From contig JBMNJJ010000005.1 of assembly GCA_050951605.1 (NCBI GenBank), forward strand, positions 102,085 through 166,084: a DNA stretch of 64,000 bases, given 5' to 3'. The position numbers and the translations under genes are program-made. The notes below the pieces were generated by a model. That model was not told the origin of the DNA. It did no database searches and saw only the letters and a program-made list of their open reading frames with translations. The DNA comes from DUTS01 sp050951605. GTDB lineage: Bacteria; Bacillota; Peptococcia; DRI-13; DTU073. Shown here one piece after another: positions 9,099 to 17,701 of the stretch; the stretch's first letter is position 1; each line of letters starts with the position of its first letter.

Positions 9099-9926
9099 TT
9101 ATGAACAAATTTTTTTAACTAAAGCAATTTCTTGTGCATAACCAAGATTATCATTAGGAGTTTCTAAGATTAAGGGGATTTTTTGTATATCCCGATCACA
9201 AACAATTTTTTTAATTGTTTCTAACCCTAAATGCCCTTCACCTAATTTAGCATGCCGATCTCTTTTAGAACCAAGAGAATATAAAGAATCATTTAAATGA
9301 AAAGCCTTTAATTTATCCCAACCGACTACTTTATCAAAATCATTTTTAATTCTAGCAAAATCAGCAAGGTCATAACCAGCCCCTGTCAAATGACAACTAT
9401 CTAAACATACACCTAAGCCAGAATGATTATCACACTCCTGGATAATTTTTGCAAGCTGTTCAAAATTATAACCTAGCTCCGTACCCTGACCTGCCATTCC
9501 TTCTAAAAGAAGCATTGTTTCTTCAGGAAGATTAATTAAAATATCTCTTAAACCTTCTACAACCAAAGCTAATCCTTTTTCTTCGCCTTGTCCACCATGT
9601 GATCCCACATGTAAAACAAGATATGGAACTCCCAGCACTTTTATTCTGAGAAGATCATCTTGTAAAGTTATCCGTGTAAATTCACGCACATTTTTTTTAG
9701 CGGAAGCTAAATTATATGTATAAGGAGCATGTGCTACCACTAAACCAAAATTATTTTTTTTCATTAAATCATGAGCTTCCTTAATATCTTCAGGAACAAG
9801 TGCCCGCGCCTTCCCGCCTCGCGGATTTCGAGTAAAAAACTGAAAAGTATTCCCTTGCATTTCTACAACTGTCTTCACTGCTTCAAATAATCCTTTAGAA
9901 CTAGAAACATGAGCACCAATCCACAC
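9099..9926 (-). CDS. nfo: deoxyribonuclease IV (AP endonuclease)
   Basis: Endonuclease IV cleaves 5' to abasic sites in base-excision repair, using three zinc ions in a TIM barrel. Metal-ligand regions are all visible: VVAHAPYTYN (His), LVLHVGSHGG (His), LLLEGMAGQGTELG (Glu), CLDSCHLTGAGYD (Asp, His), AFHLNDS (His), DRHAKLGEGHLG (Asp, His, Glu) and LILETPN (Glu). I chose GTG 9926 (VWIGAHVSSSKG) because AAAGGAAGG lies nine bases before it; a TTG three codons upstream would have no spacing to that site. Length is normal at about 275 residues. It appears monocistronic or cotranscribed with the small gene upstream. Confidence 0.94.
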   Translation of the reverse strand: MWIGAHVSSSKGLFEAVKTVVEMQGNTFQFFTRNPRGGKARALVPEDIKEAHDLMKKNNFGLVVAHAPYTYNLASAKKNVREFTRITLQDDLLRIKVLGVPYLVLHVGSHGGQGEEKGLALVVEGLRDILINLPEETMLLLEGMAGQGTELGYNFEQLAKIIQECDNHSGLGVCLDSCHLTGAGYDLADFARIKNDFDKVVGWDKLKAFHLNDSLYSLGSKRDRHAKLGEGHLGLETIKKIVCDRDIQKIPLILETPNDNLGYAQEIALVKKICS

Positions 9927-9988
9927 TTTTTTCAACCTTCCTTTTAAAAAATCTCCCTTAATTTAAATTACACTTCATTATAATATAT

Positions 9989-10267
9989 TTACTCTTCATC
10001 TTTAATAATACTCTCTTTTAATTTTAAAGGAAATTCGTATATTTTGCATCCCTCTTTTAAACCGGTTTGAACTTCTTGTTTTTGAACTGTTTGCTCAAAA
10101 ACATCACCACTAACTAAATTTATTACTCTAATTATTTCATTAAGACCATTTATTTCATTCTCGATAATAAATTCACTAGCCGGGGAGCGTAAATCAGTAA
10201 GATTAACCAAAAGAGCCTGAAGCATTTCTCTAGATAAAGTAATGCGTACATGGGACAAGCCCCTCAC
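9989..10267 (-). CDS. hypothetical protein, 92 aa
   Basis: A small soluble protein that I do not recognise. It is predicted mixed alpha/beta with SREMLQALLVNLTDL near the start and an acidic C-terminus. The most upstream start is GTG 10267 with AGAGGGGTGAGG overlapping it; a TTG at the fourth codon is also possible. It lies just upstream of the endonuclease IV gene on the same strand, so cotranscription is likely. No transmembrane segment or metal motif is seen. Confidence 0.55.
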   Translation of the reverse strand: MRGLSHVRITLSREMLQALLVNLTDLRSPASEFIIENEINGLNEIIRVINLVSGDVFEQTVQKQEVQTGLKEGCKIYEFPLKLKESIIKDEE

Positions 10268-10394
10268 CCCTCTATAACTATATATTCAAAAAAATTTTAC
10301 AAAAATCCTGCACTTTCGATTAATTAATTTATAATATTACCAGAAAATCAGCAAAAAATAGATAATAATAAAGAAAACACTAGGAGGTAACTTT

Positions 10395-10646
10395 ATGTCT
10401 TTATGTCCCTTGTGTAATGGCATCCACACTAAAAACATACTCTGTCCTAATTGTAATATAAAAATGGAAGACGGGGGAATACTTGAAAACTATTATGAAC
10501 CTTACAGTCCCTACTTACCAATGGAAGTTTTAAATCAAACCAATGAGGTCACCCCAAATCACTGTACCCATTTGTTTTATTGCCCAAACTGCGGCTATGA
10601 CCATCGCTATATTACTAAACTTTGGGTAGCCCCTGACCTCAGCTAA
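10395..10646 (+). CDS. small zinc-ribbon protein
   Basis: An 83-residue protein with three CxxC pairs: CPLC at residues 4-7, CPNC at 17-20 and CPNC at 63-66, plus HC near 56. This is the layout of one or two treble-clef/zinc-ribbon modules. A clean TAGGAGG site precedes the ATG. Its last codons overlap the end of the convergent subtilase gene by 8 bp. Function is unknown; the zinc-binding reading is from the cysteine spacing alone. Confidence 0.7.
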   Translation: MSLCPLCNGIHTKNILCPNCNIKMEDGGILENYYEPYSPYLPMEVLNQTNEVTPNHCTHLFYCPNCGYDHRYITKLWVAPDLS

Positions 10647-11721
10647 TAATTCTCGGCAATTCTACCATTCCCGCTCCCTGTTGTTCTTTCCCTAACTTAG
10701 AAAGTCTCACTGCTCCGCCAACCATCATTTCTTTAATCCTAGCCGGAGGTAAAAAACCATAATAATTAAACAAATTAGCAACCGTCCCCGTAAGATGAGG
10801 AGCAGCAAAAGAAGTGCCACTTTTTACTTCATACCTTCCTCCCAGCCAAGCAGAAGGTATCTCCACACCAGGAGCACAAAAATTAACTTCCGGTCCCGTG
10901 CTGGAAAAACTCGCTAAATCATCATATTTATCCGTAGCTGAAACCGCTAGAACCTGGGAAAAGCGAGCTGGATAATTAACAGAATTTTTTCTACCATCAT
11001 TTCCTGCCGCCGCAACCAAAATTATACCCTGCCGATCTAAGTATTGAATTGCTCTATAAAAAGTCCGATTAGTTTCTGCAGTAGAAAAACTCATATTAAT
11101 TATTCCCACTTGTTGCCTCGCTAACCAATCTAATCCCTCAATAATATCCGATAAATTACCTTTCCCTTTCTGATTAAAAGCTTTTACTATATAAAAATCA
11201 ACATAAGGATTAATCCCCGTCATCCCTGCATTTCTACCAGAAGACCCTATAATACCGGCTATATGAGTCCCATGTCCATAGTCATCCATAAATTGACGAT
11301 GCCCCTCTAAAGTACTAATCCCGCTCTTAATATTGCCCCGCAAATCCGGATGATAATAATCAATACCAGTATCAATAATTCCTACACGTACACGTCGTTC
11401 TTTAAGCTTTTCCCAAACTTGTGGTGCTCCAATTCTTCGTAAACCCCAGCCTATCCTTTTTTGGTTAAAAAGCGGAAACGGGTACCAACAAAGTTTAAAT
11501 TCTAGATCCTCCTCTACTTGTAACCTATTTTCTTCATCTCTTACCGCAAATAAAACATCATCCTCAGATAAAAACTCACATACATATCCCTCCACAAGAG
11601 GTAACTTTTTAATCAATCTACCCCCAGATCTCTCCAAGCTTCGTCTTAAAAAATCTTCATCTTCAGGATGACGTAGAGTTATTATTTTTCTAATCTTTCT
11701 TTTGGACGTCTTTTTTTCCAT
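10639..11721 (-). CDS. S8 family serine protease, no signal peptide
   Basis: A 360-residue subtilase. The catalytic triad is intact: Asp in VGIIDTGIDYYHPD (about residue 118), His in DDYGHGTHIAG (about 152), Ser in KSGTSFAAPHLTG (about 309), with the oxyanion Asn in VAAAGNDG. Residues 1-80 are lysine-rich and then resemble an I9-type prodomain. There is no signal peptide or membrane segment, so it looks like an intracellular or non-classically located subtilisin. It is divergent from the CapA-like gene. Length fits intracellular subtilases. Confidence 0.9.
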   Translation of the reverse strand: MEKKTSKRKIRKIITLRHPEDEDFLRRSLERSGGRLIKKLPLVEGYVCEFLSEDDVLFAVRDEENRLQVEEDLEFKLCWYPFPLFNQKRIGWGLRRIGAPQVWEKLKERRVRVGIIDTGIDYYHPDLRGNIKSGISTLEGHRQFMDDYGHGTHIAGIIGSSGRNAGMTGINPYVDFYIVKAFNQKGKGNLSDIIEGLDWLARQQVGIINMSFSTAETNRTFYRAIQYLDRQGIILVAAAGNDGRKNSVNYPARFSQVLAVSATDKYDDLASFSSTGPEVNFCAPGVEIPSAWLGGRYEVKSGTSFAAPHLTGTVANLFNYYGFLPPARIKEMMVGGAVRLSKLGKEQQGAGMVELPRIIS

Positions 11722-11863
11722 AAAAACATCCCCTTTCTCTGCATAAGAATAATAATATTTATCTGCTGTAACTTATGCGAAAGAAAGTATTTTCGTCACT
11801 GTCTTGGGACAAATTCATTCTTTCTTGCTATAATGTTAGTATCATTAAAAGGATGTGAATTTT

Positions 11864-13012
11864 ATGAAAAAACCATTCCCTGTTTTTTTCTTTTTTCTTT
11901 TTCTTTCTCTAGGTACACTTTTATGTAGTTGTAATCATTCTCCCTCTAATAACGATTCCCTAACAACAACACCAGAGCCTCCCCCAGAAAAAACCTTTAT
12001 AGTCACTGCCGTAGGGGACATTATGATGCATAATACTCAAATCCAAGCAGGATATCAACACCAATACAATACATACGACTTTTCTTCTTTTTTTACTGAA
12101 GTAAAACCCTTTTTTCAAGCATCGGATTTTGTTATCGGCAATCTTGAAACAACCCTCGGTAAAGACCCCAGCCAATACGGTGGTTACCCCCGTTTTAATT
12201 CACCCGCCATCCTTGCCCAAAACTTAAAAGAAGCAGGTTTTGATTTATTAACTACAGCTAATAACCACTGTCTCGATAAAGGAATCAGAGGGCTTAACAA
12301 TACCTTAGACTATTTAGATGAAGCAGAACTACTACACGTAGGAACCGCTCGTAGTCAAGAAGAAAAAGAAAAAATCCTTTTCACTGAAATTAAAGATGTA
12401 AAAGTTGCTTTTCTTGCTTATACTTATGGAGCTAATGGTCTTATGCCTCCTCGTGGAAAAGAATTTGCTGTAAACTTTATCGAGGAAAACCAAATTATCT
12501 CGGACTTAAAAAAAGCCCGCAACGAAGGCGCGCAACTAGTTATTTTGTATCTGCATTTCGGACAAGAATACCACGAACATCCTGATAGTAACCAAATTCG
12601 ACTTGCGAAAGCATTCTTCAATGCAGGAGCAGATATCATTTTGGGAAGTCATGCCCATGTTTTACAACGCTCCGAAGCCTATACTCAAGAAGATGAAAAA
12701 ACTCAATTTGTTATATACTCTTTAGGGAATTTTATCTCTGACCAAATCGGTCTAGCTAGAAAATCAAGTGTCATCCTTAACCTACATTTTGGCATAGATA
12801 ATTTCACTGGAGAGCCTTATTTTAAAGAAGCAACCTATGTTCCTATTTGGACGAGAAGATGCCTAAAAGAAGATAAAGTACATTTTAAGGTACTTCCGAT
12901 AGAACAAACTTTAACTAAAATTAGAGCGGCAGAAACGGGCGACTTTACACTTAAAGAAATCCAAGAACTGGAACAAGCTTGGTTACACGTTTCCGCTTAT
13001 ACCGAAATTTAA
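11864..13012 (+). CDS. CapA-like metallophosphoesterase lipoprotein
   Basis: A CapA-family protein (poly-gamma-glutamate biosynthesis-type fold, calcineurin-like phosphoesterase). A lipoprotein signal peptide ends in LLCSC at about residue 23. Motifs: AVGDIMMHNTQ (metal-binding Asp), DFVIGNLETTLG (Glu), LTTANNHCLDKG (Asn-His), LYLHFGQEY and LGSHAHVLQ (His), YSLGNFISDQ. I chose ATG 11864 because AAAAGG precedes it at normal distance; GTG 11855 would be too close. The TATAAT at 11829-11834 with TTGGGA upstream is a weak promoter candidate. Cell-surface attachment is inferred from the lipobox; PgsB/PgsC are not adjacent, so polyglutamate synthesis is not supported. Confidence 0.85.
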   Translation: MKKPFPVFFFFLFLSLGTLLCSCNHSPSNNDSLTTTPEPPPEKTFIVTAVGDIMMHNTQIQAGYQHQYNTYDFSSFFTEVKPFFQASDFVIGNLETTLGKDPSQYGGYPRFNSPAILAQNLKEAGFDLLTTANNHCLDKGIRGLNNTLDYLDEAELLHVGTARSQEEKEKILFTEIKDVKVAFLAYTYGANGLMPPRGKEFAVNFIEENQIISDLKKARNEGAQLVILYLHFGQEYHEHPDSNQIRLAKAFFNAGADIILGSHAHVLQRSEAYTQEDEKTQFVIYSLGNFISDQIGLARKSSVILNLHFGIDNFTGEPYFKEATYVPIWTRRCLKEDKVHFKVLPIEQTLTKIRAAETGDFTLKEIQELEQAWLHVSAYTEI

Positions 13013-13034
13013 ATTCAAAAGAGGTTGAAAATTC

Positions 13035-14096
13035 ATGATTACCGGAGCACGTGTTTTAAAAACAGGTCTAGCTGTAACAATTAGCATGTTTACCTGTGTT
13101 CTTTTAAATATCCAACCAGCTATCTTTGCAGGTGCTGCAGCCGTTTTAAATCTACAGCCCTCACTGGGAAAAAGTTTTTATAACGCCTTAGAACAAATTT
13201 TATCCCAATTCATAGCCATTGGCATTGCTATTATCCTTGGTCTAACCATCGGTGGCAATCCTTTAGTCATGGGTTTAAGTACCATTCTAGTCATTTTAAT
13301 CTGTAATCATTTTCAGTGGCGTAGTAGTATCTCCGGAGCAATTATGGCTACTATCTTTGTCTTAGCCTCTCCTCCTGACCAGTTTTTAAATCATGCTCTT
13401 ATTCGTTCTCTAGCTATCTTTATCGGTGTAGGAGCTGCCCTTCTCGTCAATATAACCATTGCCCGGCCACATTATGAAATACCCCTTCGCCTTAAATTAA
13501 TTGAGCTAAATAAATTCATTATGGATAACTTTAACCAGGTTGTGCAAAACTATCTCCAATTAACACCCCCTGCTCCTAAAACCTTAAAAAAATTAAATAA
13601 AAAAGCAGGTAAGTTTTTTAATGAAGTTCACGATTATTATGACTTATATAAACATGACCTTGGGCTTTTGAATAATGAAGAAAAAGTTAACCAAAAAACA
13701 AAAACTAAACTTTATAGGAATTATCTGAATTATAATCGAGGGCTTTGGCAAAGAACAAAAGACATCTTCTTTTTAGCACAAGAACGCGACAAAAGAAGAA
13801 AAGAAGCAGGAGACTTACCGATTAGTGAAGACTTTCAGCAAATCCTGCAACTTATTAATAGTACCCTAGAACTGCTCAATCAATATAACCAAGAATTACA
13901 TGATAAAATATTAGGAGAAGCTATAACTTATGTTGATGAGCCTCATATTTGGAGTAAACTTGACCGGATTATTAGCCAATGGCATAGCCATAACTGTGAT
14001 GAAAGCTACAATCTCCACGCCTTAATTGAAGTCTCCCTGATTACTTACAAAATACGCTGGGCTGCCAAAGAATCAGCTCGTTTACTCGATTTTTAA
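13035..14096 (+). CDS. ArAE/FUSC-type aromatic acid exporter family protein
   Basis: A 353-residue protein with an N-terminal block of membrane segments (residues 1-145: GLAVTISMFTCVLLNIQPAIFAGAAAVLNLQPS, then ILGLTIGGNPLVMGLSTILVILICNHF, GAIMATIFVLASPPD) and a helical cytoplasmic half to the end. This layout matches the aromatic-acid exporter family of Bacillota with its C-terminal domain. It begins 22 bp after the CapA-like gene with AGAGGTTG upstream, so the two are probably cotranscribed. Substrate is unknown. Confidence 0.8.
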   Translation: MITGARVLKTGLAVTISMFTCVLLNIQPAIFAGAAAVLNLQPSLGKSFYNALEQILSQFIAIGIAIILGLTIGGNPLVMGLSTILVILICNHFQWRSSISGAIMATIFVLASPPDQFLNHALIRSLAIFIGVGAALLVNITIARPHYEIPLRLKLIELNKFIMDNFNQVVQNYLQLTPPAPKTLKKLNKKAGKFFNEVHDYYDLYKHDLGLLNNEEKVNQKTKTKLYRNYLNYNRGLWQRTKDIFFLAQERDKRRKEAGDLPISEDFQQILQLINSTLELLNQYNQELHDKILGEAITYVDEPHIWSKLDRIISQWHSHNCDESYNLHALIEVSLITYKIRWAAKESARLLDF

Positions 14097-14106
14097 ATAA
14101 TGTGAA

Positions 14107-14135
14107 TTGACATTTGCTTTCTACCTTCTTATAAT
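14107..14135 (+). promoter_or_regulatory. sigma-A promoter of tRNA-Thr
   Basis: TTGACA at 14107-14112, a 17-bp spacer and TATAAT at 14130-14135. This is a consensus vegetative promoter placed about 21 bp before the tRNA. Confidence 0.85.
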
Positions 14136-14156
14136 TAATATTGCTTACTATAATTT

Positions 14157-14231
14157 GCTGGTGTAGCTCAGGGGTAGAGCAGCTGATTCGTAATCAGCAG
14201 GTCGTGTGTTCAAATCACATCACCAGCTCCA
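14157..14231 (+). tRNA. tRNA-Thr(CGT)
   Basis: A complete cloverleaf can be drawn. The acceptor arm GCTGGTG pairs with CACCAGC, the D arm holds AGCTCAGGGGTAGAGC, the anticodon stem GCTGA/TCAGC encloses loop TTCGTAA with anticodon CGT at 14189-14191, and the T arm contains GTTCAAATC. The discriminator T is followed by an encoded CCA. It decodes ACG (threonine). Confidence 0.97.
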
Positions 14232-14241
14232 ATTAAAATAA

Positions 14242-14279
14242 AAAAGTCCTGCTTAAACTTCAGTTTGAGCAGGACTTTT
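14242..14279. terminator. bidirectional terminator between tRNA-Thr and rsiV
   Basis: Arms AAAAGTCCTGCTTAAACT and AGTTTGAGCAGGACTTTT pair almost fully, flanked by A and T runs on both sides. It can end the tRNA transcript on the plus strand and the sigV-rsiV transcript on the minus strand. Confidence 0.9.
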
Positions 14280-14286
14280 ATTTAAT

Positions 14287-15186
14287 CTATTTTATATACT
14301 CATTACTAACTAAAATATCTGCGATTACTTCCGTGGGAATAACAAATTCTACAACACCCATATAGCCGGGGGCAACCTCATACTTATCAAAGGAAATAAC
14401 TAATTTACCTTCCGGATTGATATAGAAACTCTGTTCTTTATCTATTTTTTCAAACAAGTCAACAAAGCCTTCGTCTTCCACACCTTTTACCCAATAAATC
14501 TTATTTTCATCAGCTTGATGTTGTGCCCTCATCTGCTCCTTGATATTCTCACTAATAACTTCAACATAATGCTCGTCTTTAAACAAACTAGGCAAAGTGA
14601 TTAAAACTTCATTTTGTTTATCTAGCGTGTCATACTTAAATACTGTTGACGAGGAAGCGGCAGTATTGACAACATAACGACCCACGGAAAGTATTCTTTC
14701 ATTGTCAGTTTTGACAACATAGCCACTATCTACACCTAAATGCCCTCCACCTTTTTTCTTTAAGTCCTCCATCTCTGCTATAAATTCTTTATATAACTTT
14801 TCGTTTTCCACAAAATATTTTTCATTTAAGCTGTTTTCCAAGTTCTTGTTTTGTAAACCATCTATAGCCGGAACTTTAATCTTGGCATCAAAAGTGTCTT
14901 CATTAATTGTGTACTCTCTGAAAGTCAAGACCTTAACTATGTCTCCGATAAAAGGTACGTCAGATAAAGTTTTGGCAAATACGGGACTACTATTAATACC
15001 CACCACGAAAACAGCTGCAGCAGCTACTACAGAAATAGCTACAGTACGTATTTTACTTAAATTATTTTTTCGCGACATCTTTTTTCTACTTTCCTGTAAA
15101 GACTTTTTTACTACAAAATCCAATTCTGCTGGAATAGGTGTCTCCATATATTCCTTTTTTAATTGTTCTAAATTTTGACCTTTCAT
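14287..15186 (-). CDS. rsiV: anti-sigma-V factor, RsiV-like
   Basis: A membrane-bound anti-sigma factor. A short cytoplasmic sigma-binding region (residues 1-45) is followed by one membrane helix (TVAISVVAAAAVFVVGI, about 47-65) and an extracytoplasmic region with the RsiV/DUF3298 pattern: GGHLGVDSGYVVKTDNERILSV, LPSLFKDEHYVEVISENI, and FYINPEGKLVISFDKYEVAPGYMG. In Bacillus, RsiV binds lysozyme and is then cleaved, releasing SigV. The ATG at 15186 lies nine bases after GAGGGGG; an upstream GTG would overlap that site. It overlaps or touches the sigV stop, so translation is coupled. The lysozyme ligand is inferred from the family. Confidence 0.8.
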   Translation of the reverse strand: MKGQNLEQLKKEYMETPIPAELDFVVKKSLQESRKKMSRKNNLSKIRTVAISVVAAAAVFVVGINSSPVFAKTLSDVPFIGDIVKVLTFREYTINEDTFDAKIKVPAIDGLQNKNLENSLNEKYFVENEKLYKEFIAEMEDLKKKGGGHLGVDSGYVVKTDNERILSVGRYVVNTAASSSTVFKYDTLDKQNEVLITLPSLFKDEHYVEVISENIKEQMRAQHQADENKIYWVKGVEDEGFVDLFEKIDKEQSFYINPEGKLVISFDKYEVAPGYMGVVEFVIPTEVIADILVSNEYIK

Positions 15187-15190
15187 CAAC

Positions 15191-15691
15191 TTAATCCCCC
15201 TCACTTTGATTTTTTATTTCCAAACGTAACTTTTCCAATGCTTTATATAACCTGGTTTTTACTGTATTCACATTTATATCTAGAACTTCCGCAACCTCCT
15301 CTATTTTTAAATCCTCAAAAAACCTTAAGACGATGATACTACGATAACTCAAAGGCAACTTTTCTATAGCTCTTTGTAAATCTAGGTCAGCGTACGTATC
15401 AACTTTACTTTCATCAAAGCTAGATAAAACTTCTTCCTCAACCACAACTACTTTTTTTCTTTGACGTAAAAAATCCAAAGATGTATTGACCACAATCCTG
15501 TAAAACCACGTTTTTATATAACTATGGTTTTTTAAAGATTCTATTGAAGAAACTGCTTTATAGATAGATTCTTGGACAATGTCTAAAGCATCATCAGCAT
15601 TTTTTACATAACTATAAGCTAGCCTATAATATTTTTCTTGGTCTTGAATCACAAAATTTGCAAGTTCTCTTTTTAAACTACTTCTCCCCAT
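15191..15691 (-). CDS. sigV: ECF sigma factor, SigV-like
   Basis: A 166-residue sigma-70 family ECF factor. Region 2 covers about residues 10-80 (YRLAYSYVKNADDALDIVQESIYKAVSSI, then KTWFYRIVVNTSLDFLRQRKK). Region 4 covers 105-160 (AIEKLPLSYRSIIVLRFFEDLKIEEVAEVLDINVNTVKTRLYKALEKLR) with its helix-turn-helix. The anti-sigma gene follows directly. An ECF-type promoter lies upstream, so autoregulation is likely. Assignment to the SigV group rests mainly on the RsiV-like partner. Confidence 0.88.
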   Translation of the reverse strand: MGRSSLKRELANFVIQDQEKYYRLAYSYVKNADDALDIVQESIYKAVSSIESLKNHSYIKTWFYRIVVNTSLDFLRQRKKVVVVEEEVLSSFDESKVDTYADLDLQRAIEKLPLSYRSIIVLRFFEDLKIEEVAEVLDINVNTVKTRLYKALEKLRLEIKNQSEGD

Positions 15692-15751
15692 TCGTACGAA
15701 CTTCTCCTTCCTTTTATTTTGGTGTACACCTTTATTGTTCCCTTTACTTTA

Positions 15752-15780
15752 TAGACGGGTAAGGTCAGATGAAAAGTTTT
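15752..15780 (-). promoter_or_regulatory. ECF-type promoter of sigV-rsiV
   Basis: On the minus strand, AAAACTTT (15773-15780) and CGTCTA (15752-15757) are separated by about 15 bp. This resembles ECF -35 (AAC-containing) and -10 (CGTC) elements, and lies 60 bp upstream of sigV. It suggests autoregulation. Confidence 0.6.
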
Positions 15781-15816
15781 AAAGTCCTACTTAAAAATTT
15801 AATTAAGTAGGACTTT
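15781..15816. terminator. terminator-like hairpin upstream of sigV
   Basis: Arms AAAGTCCTACTTAA and TTAAGTAGGACTTT form a perfect 14-bp stem. The arm core is close to that of the tRNA/rsiV terminator, as if one sequence was duplicated either side of sigV-rsiV. Confidence 0.65.
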
Positions 15817-15824
15817 ATATAATA

Positions 15825-15860
15825 AATCCTCGTCTAAACATGAAGTTTAAACGAGGCTTT
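15825..15860. terminator. terminator after alcohol dehydrogenase
   Basis: Stem CCTCGT-TAAAC / GTTTAAACGAGG flanked by A and T tracts, directly downstream of the minus-strand adh stop. Confidence 0.8.
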
Positions 15861-15878
15861 ATTATTTTCCGTACTATT

Positions 15879-16937
15879 CTACTCTACCAATACTACTGGC
15901 TTAATTAAATCCTTCGGCTTATCTTTCATTAATAATAATGCTTTTTCAGCATTCTCTAAGCCCCTAAAGACATGCGTAACTAATTTACTGGGATCTAAAC
16001 GATTATGTTCCACTAAACTAATTAACTTTTCCATTCTCAAACGTCCGCCGGGAGTCAAACCACCCTGAATGTTTTTATGAGCCATACCGCTACCCCATTC
16101 TACCCGTGGAATAGGCAACGTTTCTCCTTGCCCATGGTAATTAACATTAGAGATATGCCCACCGGGTCTAGTCATTTTAACAGCTTGAGCAACAACCTGT
16201 GGGTTACCACCGGCAATAATTGTAGCATCTACACCTTTACCGCCCACTAATTTTAAGATTTGTTCTACAATATCACCATCACGATAATTAACAATATCGG
16301 TAGCCCCATAGAATTTAGCCGCTTCCACACATAATGGTCTGCTACCTACGGCAATAATTCTACCGGCACCCCGCAATTTAGCACCAGCTACAGCCATTAA
16401 ACCAACAGGGCCAATACCTACTACCACTACAGTATCTCCATACTGAATCTCGGCATTTTCAGCACCATGAAAACCGGTAGTTACCATATCGGTAATCATT
16501 ACAGCCGATTCTAAAGAAACTCCCTCCGGTAATAAGGCTAAATTCATATCCGCATCATTTACATGGAATAATTCAGCCATAGAACCGTCTTTAAAGTTAG
16601 AATATTTCCAACCTGCTAACATACCACCCGAATGTTGTGGAAAACCTGCTTGAGCTTCCAAAGAACGCCAATCAGGAGTAATAGCTGGTACGACAACACG
16701 ATCGCCGGGTTTAAAGTCCTTAACTTCACTACCTACTTCTACCACTTCGCCTACTGCTTCATGACCTAAAATCATGTCCGTACGTTCACCCAAGGCCCCT
16801 TCAAATACAGTATGAATATCGGATGTACAAGGAGATAAAGCCAAGGGGCGACAAATGGCGTCAAATGGGCCGGCTACAGGATCCTCTTTTTCAATCCAAC
16901 CTGCTTTACCAATACCTAACATTGCAAAACCTTTCAT
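15879..16937 (-). CDS. NADP-dependent secondary alcohol dehydrogenase
   Basis: A 352-residue zinc-dependent medium-chain dehydrogenase close to the Thermoanaerobacter/Clostridium secondary alcohol dehydrogenases. Counting from MKGFAMLG, the catalytic zinc ligands Cys37, His59 (GHEAVGE, with Glu60) and Asp150 are in place. The Rossmann motif VGIGPVGLMAVAGAKLRGAG is followed by the NADP-type loop VGSRPLC. The four-cysteine structural zinc site is absent, as in that subgroup. It reduces ketones such as acetone or acetaldehyde reversibly with NADPH. ATG 16937 follows TGGAGGTG at normal distance. It is monocistronic with its own terminator. Confidence 0.9.
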   Translation of the reverse strand: MKGFAMLGIGKAGWIEKEDPVAGPFDAICRPLALSPCTSDIHTVFEGALGERTDMILGHEAVGEVVEVGSEVKDFKPGDRVVVPAITPDWRSLEAQAGFPQHSGGMLAGWKYSNFKDGSMAELFHVNDADMNLALLPEGVSLESAVMITDMVTTGFHGAENAEIQYGDTVVVVGIGPVGLMAVAGAKLRGAGRIIAVGSRPLCVEAAKFYGATDIVNYRDGDIVEQILKLVGGKGVDATIIAGGNPQVVAQAVKMTRPGGHISNVNYHGQGETLPIPRVEWGSGMAHKNIQGGLTPGGRLRMEKLISLVEHNRLDPSKLVTHVFRGLENAEKALLLMKDKPKDLIKPVVLVE

Positions 16938-17102
16938 TAAATAAAACACCTCCAAATTTATTTTAATTAAAATATATTACTACTCCTTCCACCCCTTTCA
17001 TCTAATATTTTAAGATAGTTTGCAATAATGAAAATGTTTAACGTAAATTATATTATACCATATAATTACTTTTTAGCTAGCAAAATTTAACACATCGTAC
17101 AA

Positions 17103-17330
17103 CTACAATGCCTGTACCCTAGTTAATCCAACTTTATAAGCTATATCCAATGCGTCTTGGTATTCCTTAACCTTAATTCTCCGCCCCACACGCCTGAACA
17201 CGAAGCATCATCCTAGGTACCGGTTCCTCACCAAAGTGGGGACCGACACTAGAGACAATAGCCTGTCAGCAGTTTTACAAACACCTAAAGTAGACGCTTC
17301 GGATTTTTGTAATCTCAGATCTTCTACATT
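17103..17330 (-). pseudogene. remnant of PflA-like radical SAM gene
   Basis: Most of the 525-bp gap between adh and 17463 is non-coding, but the minus strand keeps pieces of a radical SAM protein of the putative pyruvate-formate-lyase-activating group. DLRLQKSEASTLGVCKT is readable in one frame, AIVSSVGPHFGEEPVPR in the next, and a C-terminal KVKEYQDALDIAYKVGLTRVQAL ending at 17103. The family normally reads CKTG-x-x-AIVSSxxPHFGEEP followed by the CxxxCxxC cluster. Here the whole catalytic core is deleted and frames shift at least twice, so this is a dead relic. Confidence 0.65.
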
Positions 17331-17462
17331 AACGGTTATCTGCTCATCAAAAATTAACCCATTTAGCTTCGCTTTTAAGCGAGGCTAATTTATATAAAGT
17401 TTACGTTTTGTCCCTCAGCCGGATATTATATTATAGGCCCAAAATTAAAAAAAGAGAGGAGG

Positions 17463-17669
17463 GTGAGCATCATATTCAGCATTTTTAAAAAAAAATACTA
17501 TAAAAAAGGCTATTTCGTCCATCAAGTAGGAAGAAAAAATTTGCTTTGCAAAATTTTAAATGAATATGAGACCCGAGACGAAGCCAACGAAGACTTAGTC
17601 AATTTGATAACAGCAGAAACAACTGAAAGAAGATTACTGAAAGATTTTTTAACAAAAAAATCTTGGTAA
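17463..17669 (+). CDS. hypothetical protein, 68 aa
   Basis: A small basic protein with no recognised domain. It starts at GTG 17463, with AGAGAGGAGGG immediately upstream. Content is rich in Lys, Glu and Asn (YFVHQVGRKNLLCKIL, then DEANEDLVNLITAETTERRLLKDFL), mainly helical. The next small gene begins 32 bp downstream in the same direction, so they probably form an operon. No function can be proposed. Confidence 0.6.
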   Translation: MSIIFSIFKKKYYKKGYFVHQVGRKNLLCKILNEYETRDEANEDLVNLITAETTERRLLKDFLTKKSW

Positions 17670-17701
17670 GAAGTTAAAAAAGGAAAACAGGAGGTAAAAT
17701 T

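Noticed and set aside
11829..11834. TATAAT before the CapA-like gene as a firm promoter
   Set aside because: The best -35 (TTGGGA) has a 19-bp spacer, so it is weak support and is not listed separately.
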